Assembly: GCA_021737275.1 (NCBI GenBank)
Contig: JAIPEE010000029.1
Location: 1 to 49,782 of the forward strand
Origin: Desulfobacterales bacterium
GTDB taxonomy: Bacteria > Desulfobacterota > Desulfobacteria > Desulfobacterales > JAIPEE01
DNA: 49,782 bases
Direction: 5' to 3'
Within the stretch, counting starts at the first letter, position 1. Each line of letters starts with the position of its first letter. A program made the position numbers and the translations under genes. Shown piece after piece: positions 34,669 through 44,000 of the stretch. The notes under the pieces are model-generated. The model was not told where the DNA came from. It saw only the letters and a list, made by a program, of their open reading frames with translations, and made no database searches.

Positions 34669-36690
34669 ATGAGCATTACGTTTAAAAAAACTCATCAAAA
34701 AAGAATATTTCAGGATCTTGTAGATCAGATCGAAACTGCCATTATTGATGGCAGCCTCAAGCCCGGTGAAAAGCTTCCTGCTGAAAGAGAAATGATTGAA
34801 ATGTTTGCCACCAGCCGGAATACGCTTCGTGAGAGCCTCCGTGTACTGGAGCAAAAAGGATTAATTGAAATTAAGACCGGCGTTAAGGGCGGCGCCATTA
34901 TCAGAAAAATCAATACCGAACAAATTACCGAAAGCCTTGCATTTTTAATCAGATCCAGAAACGTGGCTCTGAGCCATCTGGCAGAATTTCGTGAAGGACT
35001 TGAAGGTAATATTGTTGCGATTGCTGCTGAAAGAGCCACCATTACAGATATAAAAAGGCTCAAAGCTATTCTGAAAGATGCCAAAAAAAATATTGATGAT
35101 GATTGGGAGTCCTTTATCCGGATCGACAAGGAGCTCCATATCGAATTGGCTAGAATGACCGGCAACCCAATCTATACATCTGTTATCAAAATGGTTTATG
35201 AAAATATCCATAACTATTATGATCGCTTTTTTCCTAATGAATTCAGATTAGTATGGGAAAACTACGATGATTTATACAAAATCGTCCAGGCGGTTTCCAG
35301 AAGAGATGCCAAAGAGGCTCGCTCACTCACCCTCAGACATATCCATAAATTTCATGACTACATGAAAGATAAAGAGCAACAGGAACATGTATCACCGGTT
35401 GTAAACCGGTCAGCTTCAGCATGGTCCTACAAAGAAGCCGCAAAACCTTTTGCCGGCCAGACAATCCGTGTCATCGGAGAAACATCATTGGGCTGGGATG
35501 TCTATAATAACCTGAAGTCTGAGTTTGAAGCGCTTACCGGGATAAAGATTATTATGGAGAACGGTTCAATATCTGAAGTCGACACAAAACTTTCTGTAAA
35601 TCCGGATAAAACAGATAAAGTATATGATGCTTTCGCTGTAGGCTGTTATAAAATTGGTAGTTTTGCTGAAAAAAACATGATCATTGAGATAGATGAACTG
35701 TTTAACGTACCCCATATTCAGGACCCCAATTTTGATCCCAGAAGAGATATTCACCCTTTTGTATGGAAATCGTCCAGTGAATGGCAGGGCAAATATTATG
35801 GTATAACGTATGAATTTATCCCTCCCATTATCGGCTTTAGGAAAGATCTTGCCGAACATCCCGATGAATGCAGAGACTTTAAACTAACATATGGATATGA
35901 ATTACCCAATCCGCCTAAAACATTTCTGGAATATTATGATCTGATCGAATTTTTTACCCGGAAGAAAGGCCGGATGCTGGCTGGTATTAAACTTGATCGG
36001 CCCTTTTATGGCAATGTATTTTCGCCCAGCCTGTCTGAACTGGATGATTTTTATAATCTGCTTGTTGGTATGGGCGGACAACTGGTTACAACCGAGGGAA
36101 AAATTTTATCAGATACCCTTATAAATATTAAAGCCCTTGATTATTTTATCTCATTACAAAAGTTCGCGCCGCCGGATATCCTTGAATATGATTATACTAA
36201 CAAGCTTGCAGATATGGCTTCAGGCTATATCTTTACCGATTTCAGTTATCCGGATTATTTTGCACATCTTGAGAACCCTGAAAATTCATATGTATCAGGA
36301 AAGTTAAGCTATTGCTTATGTCCGGACACCGGCCTTACAAACGCACTTTCACATACCTGGTGTATTTCATCTTTTTCAAAAAACCGGGAAGCCGTATGGT
36401 TGTGGCTGCAATGGATAACCAGTTTTGATGTCCAAAAAAGATGGCAGTTAAAAGGCGGCTCTACGCCACGACTGGATGTCATGCACGACCCTGACATACT
36501 AAAAATTCCTTACATGCCAACAGTAAACGATACACTGAATTATCTTGTTGAAGATATAAAACTACCTCAGGCTAACGATATATATGGTATCGGCGTTCAG
36601 GCGGTTTCTAAGGCAACCAGGGGTGAATTGACTTCTGAAGCGGCAATGAGGTGGGCAGCAAATACTCAACGGAAATTATTGAACCAATAA
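34669..36690 (+). CDS. GntR/FCD transcription factor fused to a solute-binding-protein domain
   Basis: This ~673-residue protein has three parts. A GntR winged helix-turn-helix (~5-75: DGSLKPGEKLPAEREMIEMF, SRNTLRESLRVLEQKGLIEI) is followed by an all-helical FCD ligand/metal domain (~85-225: EFREGLEGNIVAIAAERA, DKELHIELARMTGNPIY, LRHIHKFHDYM with metal-type Asp and His residues). The C-terminal ~420 residues are an ABC-type family 1 solute-binding domain (GWDVYNNLKSEFEALTGIKI, GKYYGITYEFIPPIIGFRKD, WLWLQWITSFDVQ). No signal peptide or membrane segment is present, so the binding domain must act in the cytoplasm as a sensor. The ATG 34669 is chosen; a GTG at 34612 would add 19 unlikely residues. 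It probably controls the adjacent transporter. Confidence 0.87.
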   Translation: MSITFKKTHQKRIFQDLVDQIETAIIDGSLKPGEKLPAEREMIEMFATSRNTLRESLRVLEQKGLIEIKTGVKGGAIIRKINTEQITESLAFLIRSRNVALSHLAEFREGLEGNIVAIAAERATITDIKRLKAILKDAKKNIDDDWESFIRIDKELHIELARMTGNPIYTSVIKMVYENIHNYYDRFFPNEFRLVWENYDDLYKIVQAVSRRDAKEARSLTLRHIHKFHDYMKDKEQQEHVSPVVNRSASAWSYKEAAKPFAGQTIRVIGETSLGWDVYNNLKSEFEALTGIKIIMENGSISEVDTKLSVNPDKTDKVYDAFAVGCYKIGSFAEKNMIIEIDELFNVPHIQDPNFDPRRDIHPFVWKSSSEWQGKYYGITYEFIPPIIGFRKDLAEHPDECRDFKLTYGYELPNPPKTFLEYYDLIEFFTRKKGRMLAGIKLDRPFYGNVFSPSLSELDDFYNLLVGMGGQLVTTEGKILSDTLINIKALDYFISLQKFAPPDILEYDYTNKLADMASGYIFTDFSYPDYFAHLENPENSYVSGKLSYCLCPDTGLTNALSHTWCISSFSKNREAVWLWLQWITSFDVQKRWQLKGGSTPRLDVMHDPDILKIPYMPTVNDTLNYLVEDIKLPQANDIYGIGVQAVSKATRGELTSEAAMRWAANTQRKLLNQ

Positions 36691-36817
36691 TGTACCAAAT
36701 ATTTAATGTTACATATAGTATTTCATAGATTTACGAAGGAGGCAAACAAGGTATAAAAATTGTAAACCATGATGTTCTAATGTACCCGGAAACTTAGAAA
36801 AAAAAGGAGAGTTTACC

Positions 36818-38359
36818 ATGTTAAAAATTGGAAAAGTTTTATTATTGGTTTTTCTGGCATTGCTACTCTGTTTTGGCGGTTCAGCCGTTGCAAAGGAAAA
36901 GAACCTCATCACCGTTTTTTTGTGGGACATTAATGACTGGGATCCCCACCAGTGCTATTCTGACGGTGCAAGACTTTTGACAAATATTTATGAAACACTG
37001 GTCATTTATGAAGATGGCAAAGTAGTTCCGAAACTGGCAACATCCTGGGAAAAATCAGATGGCGGTAAGGTCTGGACTTTCAAACTTCGTAAAGGTGTAA
37101 AATTTCAAAACGGCGAACCCTTTAATGCACATGCTGTAAAATATTCCATTGACCGTCTTGTAACACTCGGTATGGGAGCGTCCTGGATCTTTGAAGGAAT
37201 TTCCGAAATCAAAGTAATTGATGAGTACACCGTTCAATTTATCTCTGAAGACCCTCTGCCTGTGGATCTGATGCTGGGTTCATACTACGGCCCCTATATG
37301 ATGCCGCCAAAACTGACTGAGGAAAAGGGAGCAGATTGGTTCCAGGCAGGCAACGCCTGCGGGACCGGACCTTACAAACTTCAATCTTATGAAAAGGGCG
37401 TTCAGGCTGTTCTGGCCAAATTTGACGATTACTGGGGCGGATGGAAAGACAACCAGTTTGATATTGCTATTTATAAGGTCGTTCTCGAATCTTCAACGGC
37501 GATCCAACTTCTTAAACGCGGTGAAATGGACATTATCGAAAGCGTTCCTGTTGAAAACATCCCCGACCTGGAAGCAGATCCCAATATCAGGACTCTAATC
37601 TCTGATGGAATTGCGAACGTGTTCTATGATTTTCATAACCAGAAAGCGCCTACCGATGATATTAATGTGCGTAAAGCCATCTGCCATGCAGTTAATGTAA
37701 ATGAACTGGTGGAAACTATTTTAGGCAAAACAGCAACTGTTGCTAACGGGCCCATTTCCCCAACGATGTGGGGTTATAATCCGAATCTGAAAGGCTATGA
37801 CTACAATCCTGAAAAAGCAAAAGAACTGCTCGGAAAATCAAAATATGCTGAGCAATGGAAAAAGGACGGTCTGGACATTACCATTACCGCCTATGATGAA
37901 GGCACCGTTCCCATGGCCGTTTATATTCAGGCTGCGCTTGCAAAGGTTGGGATTAAGGCTGAAATAGATTCTACACCATGGCCGGCTGTCTGGGACAAAC
38001 TGAAGGACAAGGGATCATGTCCCCAGATGACTGTGATGGACTGGTGGGCAGATTATGCGACACCGAGTGGCTGGTTTTTTGGAAACTGGTTTGTTGAAGA
38101 AGAGCCGTTGTTTAACTGGTCTTATTACAGTAACCCCGCTTTTGAAGAACTGGTTCTGGAAGGATCAGCCTATGAAGCCACTGACCGCGCCAAAGCAACG
38201 GAGATATACGCCAAAGCGCAGCAGATACTTCTTGATGATGCGACCGGGTTATTTGTTGCTGATCGTAAAAACGTTATTTTCATGAGAAAAGATATTAAGG
38301 GTTTTAAATATTTACCACTTTATAATGGTGCTTACTGGATATATAATTTACACAAGTAA
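36818..38359 (+). CDS. ABC transporter substrate-binding protein, family 5 (Dpp/Opp type)
   Basis: This 513-residue periplasmic protein captures the substrate for the ABC importer that follows. It has a signal peptide (MLKIGKVLLLVFLALLLCFG, cleavage near SAVAKEK). The family 5 features include LATSWEKSDGGKVWTFKLRK, GVKFQNGEPFNAHAVKYSID, GTGPYKLQSYEKG, VRKAICHAVN and ALAKVGIKAEID. The ligand loop is rich in aromatic residues (WWADYATPSGWFFGN), which could fit a cationic or methylated ligand, but this is speculation. An AAGGAG ribosome site precedes the ATG. The stem-loop after its stop suggests it is made in excess over the permeases. Family members bind peptides, nickel, opines and related compounds. 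Confidence 0.92.
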   Translation: MLKIGKVLLLVFLALLLCFGGSAVAKEKNLITVFLWDINDWDPHQCYSDGARLLTNIYETLVIYEDGKVVPKLATSWEKSDGGKVWTFKLRKGVKFQNGEPFNAHAVKYSIDRLVTLGMGASWIFEGISEIKVIDEYTVQFISEDPLPVDLMLGSYYGPYMMPPKLTEEKGADWFQAGNACGTGPYKLQSYEKGVQAVLAKFDDYWGGWKDNQFDIAIYKVVLESSTAIQLLKRGEMDIIESVPVENIPDLEADPNIRTLISDGIANVFYDFHNQKAPTDDINVRKAICHAVNVNELVETILGKTATVANGPISPTMWGYNPNLKGYDYNPEKAKELLGKSKYAEQWKKDGLDITITAYDEGTVPMAVYIQAALAKVGIKAEIDSTPWPAVWDKLKDKGSCPQMTVMDWWADYATPSGWFFGNWFVEEEPLFNWSYYSNPAFEELVLEGSAYEATDRAKATEIYAKAQQILLDDATGLFVADRKNVIFMRKDIKGFKYLPLYNGAYWIYNLHK

Positions 38360-38368
38360 AAATATTCA

Positions 38369-38391
38369 CCCCGGAGATTATTTCTCCGGGG
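38369..38391 (+). promoter_or_regulatory. Stem-loop between binding protein and permease genes
   Basis: CCCCGGAGA-TTATT-TCTCCGGGG is a perfect 9-base stem, 10 bases after the binding-protein stop, without a T-run. Such hairpins commonly protect the upstream message, giving more binding protein than membrane parts. Confidence 0.7.
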
Positions 38392-38416
38392 TACAACTTC
38401 AATGTGAAAAAACAAT

Positions 38417-39442
38417 ATGCTATTTTATATTCTAAAACGACTCGGTTTCATGGTCATTGTTCTGACCGTATTGACCATGGTAACCTTCTTTTTCAGCACT
38501 ATTGCCCCTTCCGACCCGGCTGCGTTGTGGGTCGGCCCGCGTCCTAAGCCTCAGCAGCTTGAACGTGTTCGGGAGATGCTTGGTCTGGACAAACCGATTC
38601 ATGTCCGATACCTGCATTATGTAAAAAATATGGTTCATGGTGATTTCGGGAAATCCATCCGGACAAAGCAGCCTATCACCGAAGAATTGAGACGATACTT
38701 TCCGGCAACCATTGAACTGGTTACATTTGCTATGATTTTCAGTCTGATTATCGGAATACCGATTGGTGTTTATACGGCATTTAACAGGGAATCTTTTTGG
38801 GATCATACCGGCAGAATATTTTCCCTATCCGGTGTAGCCGTCCCCATATTCTGGCTGGGCATGATGTTCCAGCTGCTTTTCTGCAGCTTCTGGGATGTCC
38901 TGCCGCTTCAGGGAAGGATTTCCAGCTATATGCTCTATACCAACCCTATAGATTCCATAACGGGATTTCATCTTGTTGATACAGCCATTACCGGCAACTG
39001 GATTGCATTTAAAAGCGCATTTATACATATGCTGCTTCCTGCAGTTACGCTTTCATTTGCATCCCTGGCTTTTATTGTAAGACTTACCCGCTCTTCCATG
39101 ATTGAAGTTATAAATGAAAATTACATTCGAACGGCCAGAGCGTTTGGTATCGGGGAAAATCTGATAAAATACAAATATGCCATTAAAAACGGCCTTATCC
39201 CAACCATAACGATTCTCGGCCTTTCCTACACTTATGAAATCGGCGGATCAATTCTTGTTGAAAGCATTTTTGACTGGCCGGGGCTGGGCAGGTATATGTG
39301 GCTTTCCGTTATTAATAATGACTATCCGGGCATTATGGGCGTTACAATTGTGTTTGCTGTTATTTGCTGTCTCGTAAACCTGATAGCAGATTTGCTATGT
39401 GCATTGGTTGACCCAAGAGTAAGATTGACTGGAAGTAGATAA
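38417..39442 (+). CDS. ABC transporter permease (DppB-like)
   Basis: This 341-residue inner-membrane permease has six predicted hydrophobic segments and the DppB-family N-terminus ILKRLGFMVIVLTVLTMVTF. The region AREMLGLDKPIHVRYLHYV-like (VREMLGLDKPIHVRYLHYVK) and the coupling motif EAA-type ENYIRTARAFGIGENLIKYK are present. The C-terminal GGSILVESIFDWPGLGRYMW is a family hallmark. It pairs with the DppC-like protein. The start ATG 38417 lacks a strong ribosome site, which fits lower expression than the binding protein. Confidence 0.92.
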   Translation: MLFYILKRLGFMVIVLTVLTMVTFFFSTIAPSDPAALWVGPRPKPQQLERVREMLGLDKPIHVRYLHYVKNMVHGDFGKSIRTKQPITEELRRYFPATIELVTFAMIFSLIIGIPIGVYTAFNRESFWDHTGRIFSLSGVAVPIFWLGMMFQLLFCSFWDVLPLQGRISSYMLYTNPIDSITGFHLVDTAITGNWIAFKSAFIHMLLPAVTLSFASLAFIVRLTRSSMIEVINENYIRTARAFGIGENLIKYKYAIKNGLIPTITILGLSYTYEIGGSILVESIFDWPGLGRYMWLSVINNDYPGIMGVTIVFAVICCLVNLIADLLCALVDPRVRLTGSR

Positions 39443-39452
39443 AGGATCAAAG

Positions 39453-40337
39453 ATGGATAATGTAACATCAGAAGTTTCGCAGACAGGAAGATTTGAAAGA
39501 GTCTATTACTATCTATACCTGATGCGAAAAAACAGACTGCTCATGCTCGGGCTTTGCATTGGCATGATTCTGTTTTTGACAGCACTATTTGCACCATGGA
39601 TTGCTACACACCCCGAGGATGCATACGGCAGCCTGAATATGAAGGAGAAGCTGCGTCCGCCGGGCGCAGATCACTTCATGGGGACTGACAACTATGGACG
39701 GGATATTTTCAGCCGTGTGGTTATTGGAACACGTAAATCACTTTCCATCGGTATTGGAATTGTTCTGATCGCACTTATCATCGGCCTTCCCCTTGGTTTA
39801 ATTGCCGGCTACTACGGTGGGAAGATTGACGAACTGCTCATGCGGACCTGTGACGGATTTCTTTCGTTCCCGCAGCTATTACTACCCATTGTCATCGGCG
39901 GTGTTTTCGGAAGCAGTATGAAAATAAATATGATAAGTCTCGCAATCGTCTGGTGGCCCTGGTATGCGCGGTTAGTTCGCTCACAGGTATTGCTGGTCCG
40001 TGAACAGCTATATGTAATGGCGGCAAAATCTATTGGGGTAAAAGACAGAATTATTATCGTCCGCCATATTTTAGCAAACAGCATCAGCCCTGTTCTTGTT
40101 CAGGTATCGCTTGACCTGGGGTATGCCATTCTGGCCTCAGCGTCACTCAGCTTTATCGGTATTGGGGCTAAACCGCCGGCAGCAGAATGGGGATTGATGA
40201 TCAGTGAAGCACGACCCTTTTTTTTGAATTTCTGGTGGACGACAACATTTCCCGGTCTTGCCATTTTTGTATCCGTATTTGCATTCAACATGCTTGGAGA
40301 CGGTTTAAAGGAAGTTCTTGATCCAAAAGTCAGGTAA
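39453..40337 (+). CDS. ABC transporter permease (DppC-like)
   Basis: This 294-residue second permease subunit begins its core with ENKLRPPGADHFMGTDNYGR-like sequence (EKLRPPGADHFMGTDNYGRD), the usual DppC periplasmic loop, followed by LSIGIGIVLIALIIGLPLGL. The cytoplasmic loop YVMAAKSIGVKDRIIIVRHI contacts the ATPases, and the C-terminus LSFIGIGAKPPAAEWGLMIS and LGDGLKEVLDPKVR are typical. An AAAGGATCAAAG ribosome region lies just upstream, 10 bases from the preceding stop. The gene ends TAATAA. Confidence 0.93.
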   Translation: MDNVTSEVSQTGRFERVYYYLYLMRKNRLLMLGLCIGMILFLTALFAPWIATHPEDAYGSLNMKEKLRPPGADHFMGTDNYGRDIFSRVVIGTRKSLSIGIGIVLIALIIGLPLGLIAGYYGGKIDELLMRTCDGFLSFPQLLLPIVIGGVFGSSMKINMISLAIVWWPWYARLVRSQVLLVREQLYVMAAKSIGVKDRIIIVRHILANSISPVLVQVSLDLGYAILASASLSFIGIGAKPPAAEWGLMISEARPFFLNFWWTTTFPGLAIFVSVFAFNMLGDGLKEVLDPKVR

Positions 40338-40344
40338 TAATTAT

Positions 40345-41328
40345 ATGAACAGAGACAACATACTTTTAGATATTAAAGATCTGCACATCGAATTTTCGCT
40401 ATACAAAAGTACGCTCAAGGCTATCCGGGGTATAAGCCTGACCATGCATAAAGGTGAAACGCTTGGGCTTGTTGGTGAGTCCGGATGCGGCAAGTCAATT
40501 ACAGCATCATCCATCATGCAGCTCATCCCCTGCCCGCCGGGAAAGATTGTTTCCGGTGAAATCCGGTTTCAGGGAGAAAACCTTCTGATCAAAAATGATA
40601 ATCAGATGCGTGAAATTCGTGGAAAAACAATTTCCATGATTTTTCAGGATCCGATGACATCACTTAACCCGGTGTTTTCAGTCGGTGACCAGATAAAGTC
40701 AGTAATTAAACACCATGAAAAATGCAGCACTACAGCAGCACTTAACAAAGCGGCTGAAATGTGCAGCATGGTTGGGCTGGCGGACCCAAAATCAATTTTA
40801 AAAAAATATCCTCATGAATTAAGTGGCGGAATGTGTCAGCGAATTATGATTGCCATGGCGCTATCCTGCAGACCAAGCTTATTGATTGCAGATGAACCAA
40901 CGACTGCGCTGGATGTAACCGTTCAGGCTCAAATTCTGAAACTCATGAGGGATCTTAAAAAAGAGATAAACACATCAATCCTTTTGATTACACATGATCT
41001 GGGTGTTGTTGCTAAAACCTGTGAAAAAGTTGCGGTCATGTATGCCGGTAGAATTGTTGAATATGGTACCCTTCAGCATATTTTTAAAAACCCGCAACAT
41101 CCATATACACAGGGGCTTCTGGCTTCAACACCTAAATTAGGTGGAGACAAAAACCGTCTGGAAACAATTGAAGGAAATGTGCCCGATTTGACCACCCAAC
41201 TGAATGGGTGCCTGTTTAAACCGCGATGCAATGCAGTAAATGAAAAATGCGCAATGGAAAGCCCGGGCATAAAAGAAGTTGAACAGGATCATTTTTTATC
41301 CTGCCACTTATTTAATACAGTGAAATAA
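40345..41328 (+). CDS. ABC transporter ATP-binding protein (DppD-like)
   Basis: This ~327-residue ATPase has the Walker A LVGESGCGKSITASSIM, signature LSGGMCQRIMIAMAL and Walker B LLIADEPTTALDVTVQAQIL, followed by the H-loop ITHDLGVVAKTCEKVAVMYA. The C-terminal oligopeptide-transporter extension has CLFKPRCNAVNEKCAME and an ending SCHLF; such cysteine residues can bind an iron-sulfur cluster in related proteins. The ATG 40345 (MNRDNILL), eight bases after the previous stop, is preferred over an upstream TTG at 40318 that overlaps it. Confidence 0.93.
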   Translation: MNRDNILLDIKDLHIEFSLYKSTLKAIRGISLTMHKGETLGLVGESGCGKSITASSIMQLIPCPPGKIVSGEIRFQGENLLIKNDNQMREIRGKTISMIFQDPMTSLNPVFSVGDQIKSVIKHHEKCSTTAALNKAAEMCSMVGLADPKSILKKYPHELSGGMCQRIMIAMALSCRPSLLIADEPTTALDVTVQAQILKLMRDLKKEINTSILLITHDLGVVAKTCEKVAVMYAGRIVEYGTLQHIFKNPQHPYTQGLLASTPKLGGDKNRLETIEGNVPDLTTQLNGCLFKPRCNAVNEKCAMESPGIKEVEQDHFLSCHLFNTVK

Positions 41329-41344
41329 AGGATTATGGTCAATA

Positions 41345-42307
41345 ATGTCATATCTTGTAGAAGTAAATCATCTTAAAAAATACTTTCCCTTAAAAAAGGG
41401 CGTATTTAGCCGGCACAAGGATTTTGTGTGCGCTGTGGATAATGTCTCATTTGGTATCTCAAAGGGAGAAACCCTGGGATTAGTTGGTGAGTCAGGCTGT
41501 GGTAAAACCACAATCGGGCGTACAATCATGAAACTGATTGAACCGACAAGCGGCAATGCTTTTTTTGATTCAAATAACCTGTTTCTTCTCAATCCAAAAA
41601 AACTTCGGGAAATACGAAAAAAAATTGCACTTGTATTTCAGGACCCGTATTCCTCACTCAATCCCCGCATGCAGGTAAGAGATATTATTGCAGAGCCTTT
41701 AACCACGCACACAGATATTAAAAATTCTCAACTTCGGGATAAAGTACTTGAACTGCTTTCATACGTTGGAATGGGTAAGGAGCATATGATGCGTTATCCA
41801 CACCAGTTCAGCGGCGGCCAACTTCAGCGGATATCAGTTGCCAGGGCTCTGGCATTAAATCCTTCATTTATGGTCCTTGATGAGCCGACATCCGCCCTTG
41901 ATGTCTCGGTTCAGGCACAGGTGTTAAATCTTCTGGCTGATCTTCAGGAAACCTTTAATCTTACGTATCTTTTTATTTCCCATAATCTTTCCGTGGTCGA
42001 ACACATATCACACCGTGTTGCCATTATGTATCTTGGCAGAATTGTTGAGATGGGCCCGACAAAAAATATATTTGCCAATCCACTTCATCCATATGCAAAA
42101 GCCCTGCTATCGGCAGTTCCCAATCCTGATCCCGACCATCAGCAGGAAGAGGTGATTTTAACAGGAGATGTACCCAGCCCTGTTAATATACCTGAAGGGT
42201 GTCGTTTTCATACGCGGTGCAACTATAAAATGCCGATTTGCCAAAGAATTGAACCCGATCTGAAAGAGAAAGAACCGGGTCACGAAGTAGCCTGTCACCT
42301 GTATTAA
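41345..42307 (+). CDS. ABC transporter ATP-binding protein (DppF-like)
   Basis: This 320-residue second ATPase has Walker A LVGESGCGKTTIGRTIMKLI, Q-loop VFQDPYSSLNPRM, signature FSGGQLQRISVARALAL and Walker B MVLDEPTSALDVSVQ. The C-terminal extension has GCRFHTRCNYKMPICQRIEP and CHLY, matching the DppF type. With the DppD-like protein it forms the heterodimeric motor of the importer. The start ATG has AAAGGATT upstream. Confidence 0.93.
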   Translation: MSYLVEVNHLKKYFPLKKGVFSRHKDFVCAVDNVSFGISKGETLGLVGESGCGKTTIGRTIMKLIEPTSGNAFFDSNNLFLLNPKKLREIRKKIALVFQDPYSSLNPRMQVRDIIAEPLTTHTDIKNSQLRDKVLELLSYVGMGKEHMMRYPHQFSGGQLQRISVARALALNPSFMVLDEPTSALDVSVQAQVLNLLADLQETFNLTYLFISHNLSVVEHISHRVAIMYLGRIVEMGPTKNIFANPLHPYAKALLSAVPNPDPDHQQEEVILTGDVPSPVNIPEGCRFHTRCNYKMPICQRIEPDLKEKEPGHEVACHLY

Positions 42308-42331
42308 CGCCTATTTTAAAAGGAGCATGTT

Positions 42332-43891
42332 TTGGAATCCGGATTAGATCTCATCATTGAAGGCAATATTCTTACGATGACGACACAGCAGCCGGTTGCT
42401 GATGCTGTCAGGATCAGAAATGGTAAAATTGTAACGGTTGGAACGCTTAAAGATGTTTCCAAAGACAAAGGAGAGCAAACCCGGCATCTGGGTCTTAAAA
42501 ACAAAACAATCCTTCCCGGTTTTATCGATTCACACATGCATCCACTTATTACCGGTATCACTGAGGCAGGCGTTGACCTCTCAAAAGTTCGAACCATTAA
42601 AGATACGCTGGATTGTATTAAAAACAGAACAGACCATACACCATCAGGTAAATGGGTTTTATGTTTTCTTTTTCAGGACAAACTGCTCCAGGAAAATAGA
42701 TACCCTACAAAAGCAGAACTGAATTCAATTTCCACTCAGCACCCCATTATAGTTTTTCATAACGATCTTCACTTTGCCATGCTGAATGATATGGCACTGA
42801 AACTGATAGACTTACCTAATGGTTTGGATGGCGTGATAACAGATGCTGATAACAATCCTACCGGATACATCGAGGATCCGGCTATTATGGACGTCGATGC
42901 TAAGATCACGAAAAACTTAACGGATAGTGAGATTCTGAATGCAATTAATGCATCGGCACAGTTGGCCCTCAGGTCAGGCATCACCACACTCCACATGAAA
43001 GAATCCATGGATGTAATTCAATTCATCATAAAAAATGAAACCGATATCCCTGTCAGGATAAAACCGCTGGTTTACGTTTATGATATTTCCAACACCCGTA
43101 TAATTGATGAAATCGCCGGCACTGAAAACCTCAGGGAAAGAGCCTGTATTTGCCTTCTTGGCGATGGTACTTTTGACGGCCATACAGCAGCAACATTTGA
43201 GCCATATACGGATGATCCGACAACGTATGGCATGCTGTTTTATACGGATGAAGCGCTATATCGATTCACGAAAAAAACCCATGATGCAAACCTTCAGTTA
43301 TCTATTCATGCGATCTCTGACCGGTCTATTGAGCAGGCGTTATCCGTCTATGAAAAAATTGTAAAAGAAAATCCCCGGGATAATCATCGGCACCGCTTTG
43401 AACATTTTGAAGTTCCCACAAAAAGCCAGTTAAAAAGAGTTTCAAAAATCGGTTTGACTGCCGGAATGCAGCCGATGTTTATACCGGTATGTGCGGGTCT
43501 TGATCTGGAAGGTTATCGACAGTTTATCGGAGAAGAACGGGTAAACCGATCCAATGCTTTCAGAACGATACTGGATGAAAATATTCTTGTTGCCGGCGGG
43601 TCAGACAGCCCGGTAACCGCCATGAGCCCACTGAAAGGTATTCAGGCATGCCTTACCCATCCTAATAAAGCCCAACGGATTGACCTGTATGAGGCATTAC
43701 AATTGTTTACCATAAATGGTGCAAAAATCGGTTTTGAGGAAGATATTAAAGGCAGCATAGCGCCGGGTAAACTGGCTGACTTTGCCGTTCTTGAGCAAAA
43801 CCCATATCATGTAAGACCTGATGAAATTGGAGATGTCAATATTGAAATGACGATTAAAGGCGGGGATATTGTTTTCCAAAAAGAGGATTAA
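42332..43891 (+). CDS. YtcJ-like amidohydrolase (Amidohydrolase_3)
   Basis: This 519-residue metal-dependent hydrolase is related to but distinct from the one at 32732. It has the N-terminal strands DLIIEGNILTMTTQQPVADA, metal HxH in FIDSHMHPLIT, LSIHAISDRSIEQA, RHRFEHFEVP and the catalytic Asp in GGSDSPVTAMSP. The TTG start is fixed by AGGAG six bases upstream; an ATG five bases before it is out of frame. It is directly downstream of the transporter genes, so its substrate is probably the imported compound or a derivative. It is followed by a short orphan open frame (43894-43941) and the convergent cluster. Confidence 0.86.
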   Translation: MESGLDLIIEGNILTMTTQQPVADAVRIRNGKIVTVGTLKDVSKDKGEQTRHLGLKNKTILPGFIDSHMHPLITGITEAGVDLSKVRTIKDTLDCIKNRTDHTPSGKWVLCFLFQDKLLQENRYPTKAELNSISTQHPIIVFHNDLHFAMLNDMALKLIDLPNGLDGVITDADNNPTGYIEDPAIMDVDAKITKNLTDSEILNAINASAQLALRSGITTLHMKESMDVIQFIIKNETDIPVRIKPLVYVYDISNTRIIDEIAGTENLRERACICLLGDGTFDGHTAATFEPYTDDPTTYGMLFYTDEALYRFTKKTHDANLQLSIHAISDRSIEQALSVYEKIVKENPRDNHRHRFEHFEVPTKSQLKRVSKIGLTAGMQPMFIPVCAGLDLEGYRQFIGEERVNRSNAFRTILDENILVAGGSDSPVTAMSPLKGIQACLTHPNKAQRIDLYEALQLFTINGAKIGFEEDIKGSIAPGKLADFAVLEQNPYHVRPDEIGDVNIEMTIKGGDIVFQKED

Positions 43892-44000
43892 AAATGCCGG
43901 ATAAAAATAAAAAGATCCTCTTTATACCCGCAGGACTATGACGCCATGCAATCTCCACGGTTTGCAAACATCCCCATTTAATCGATTTTTAAGCTTGAAT

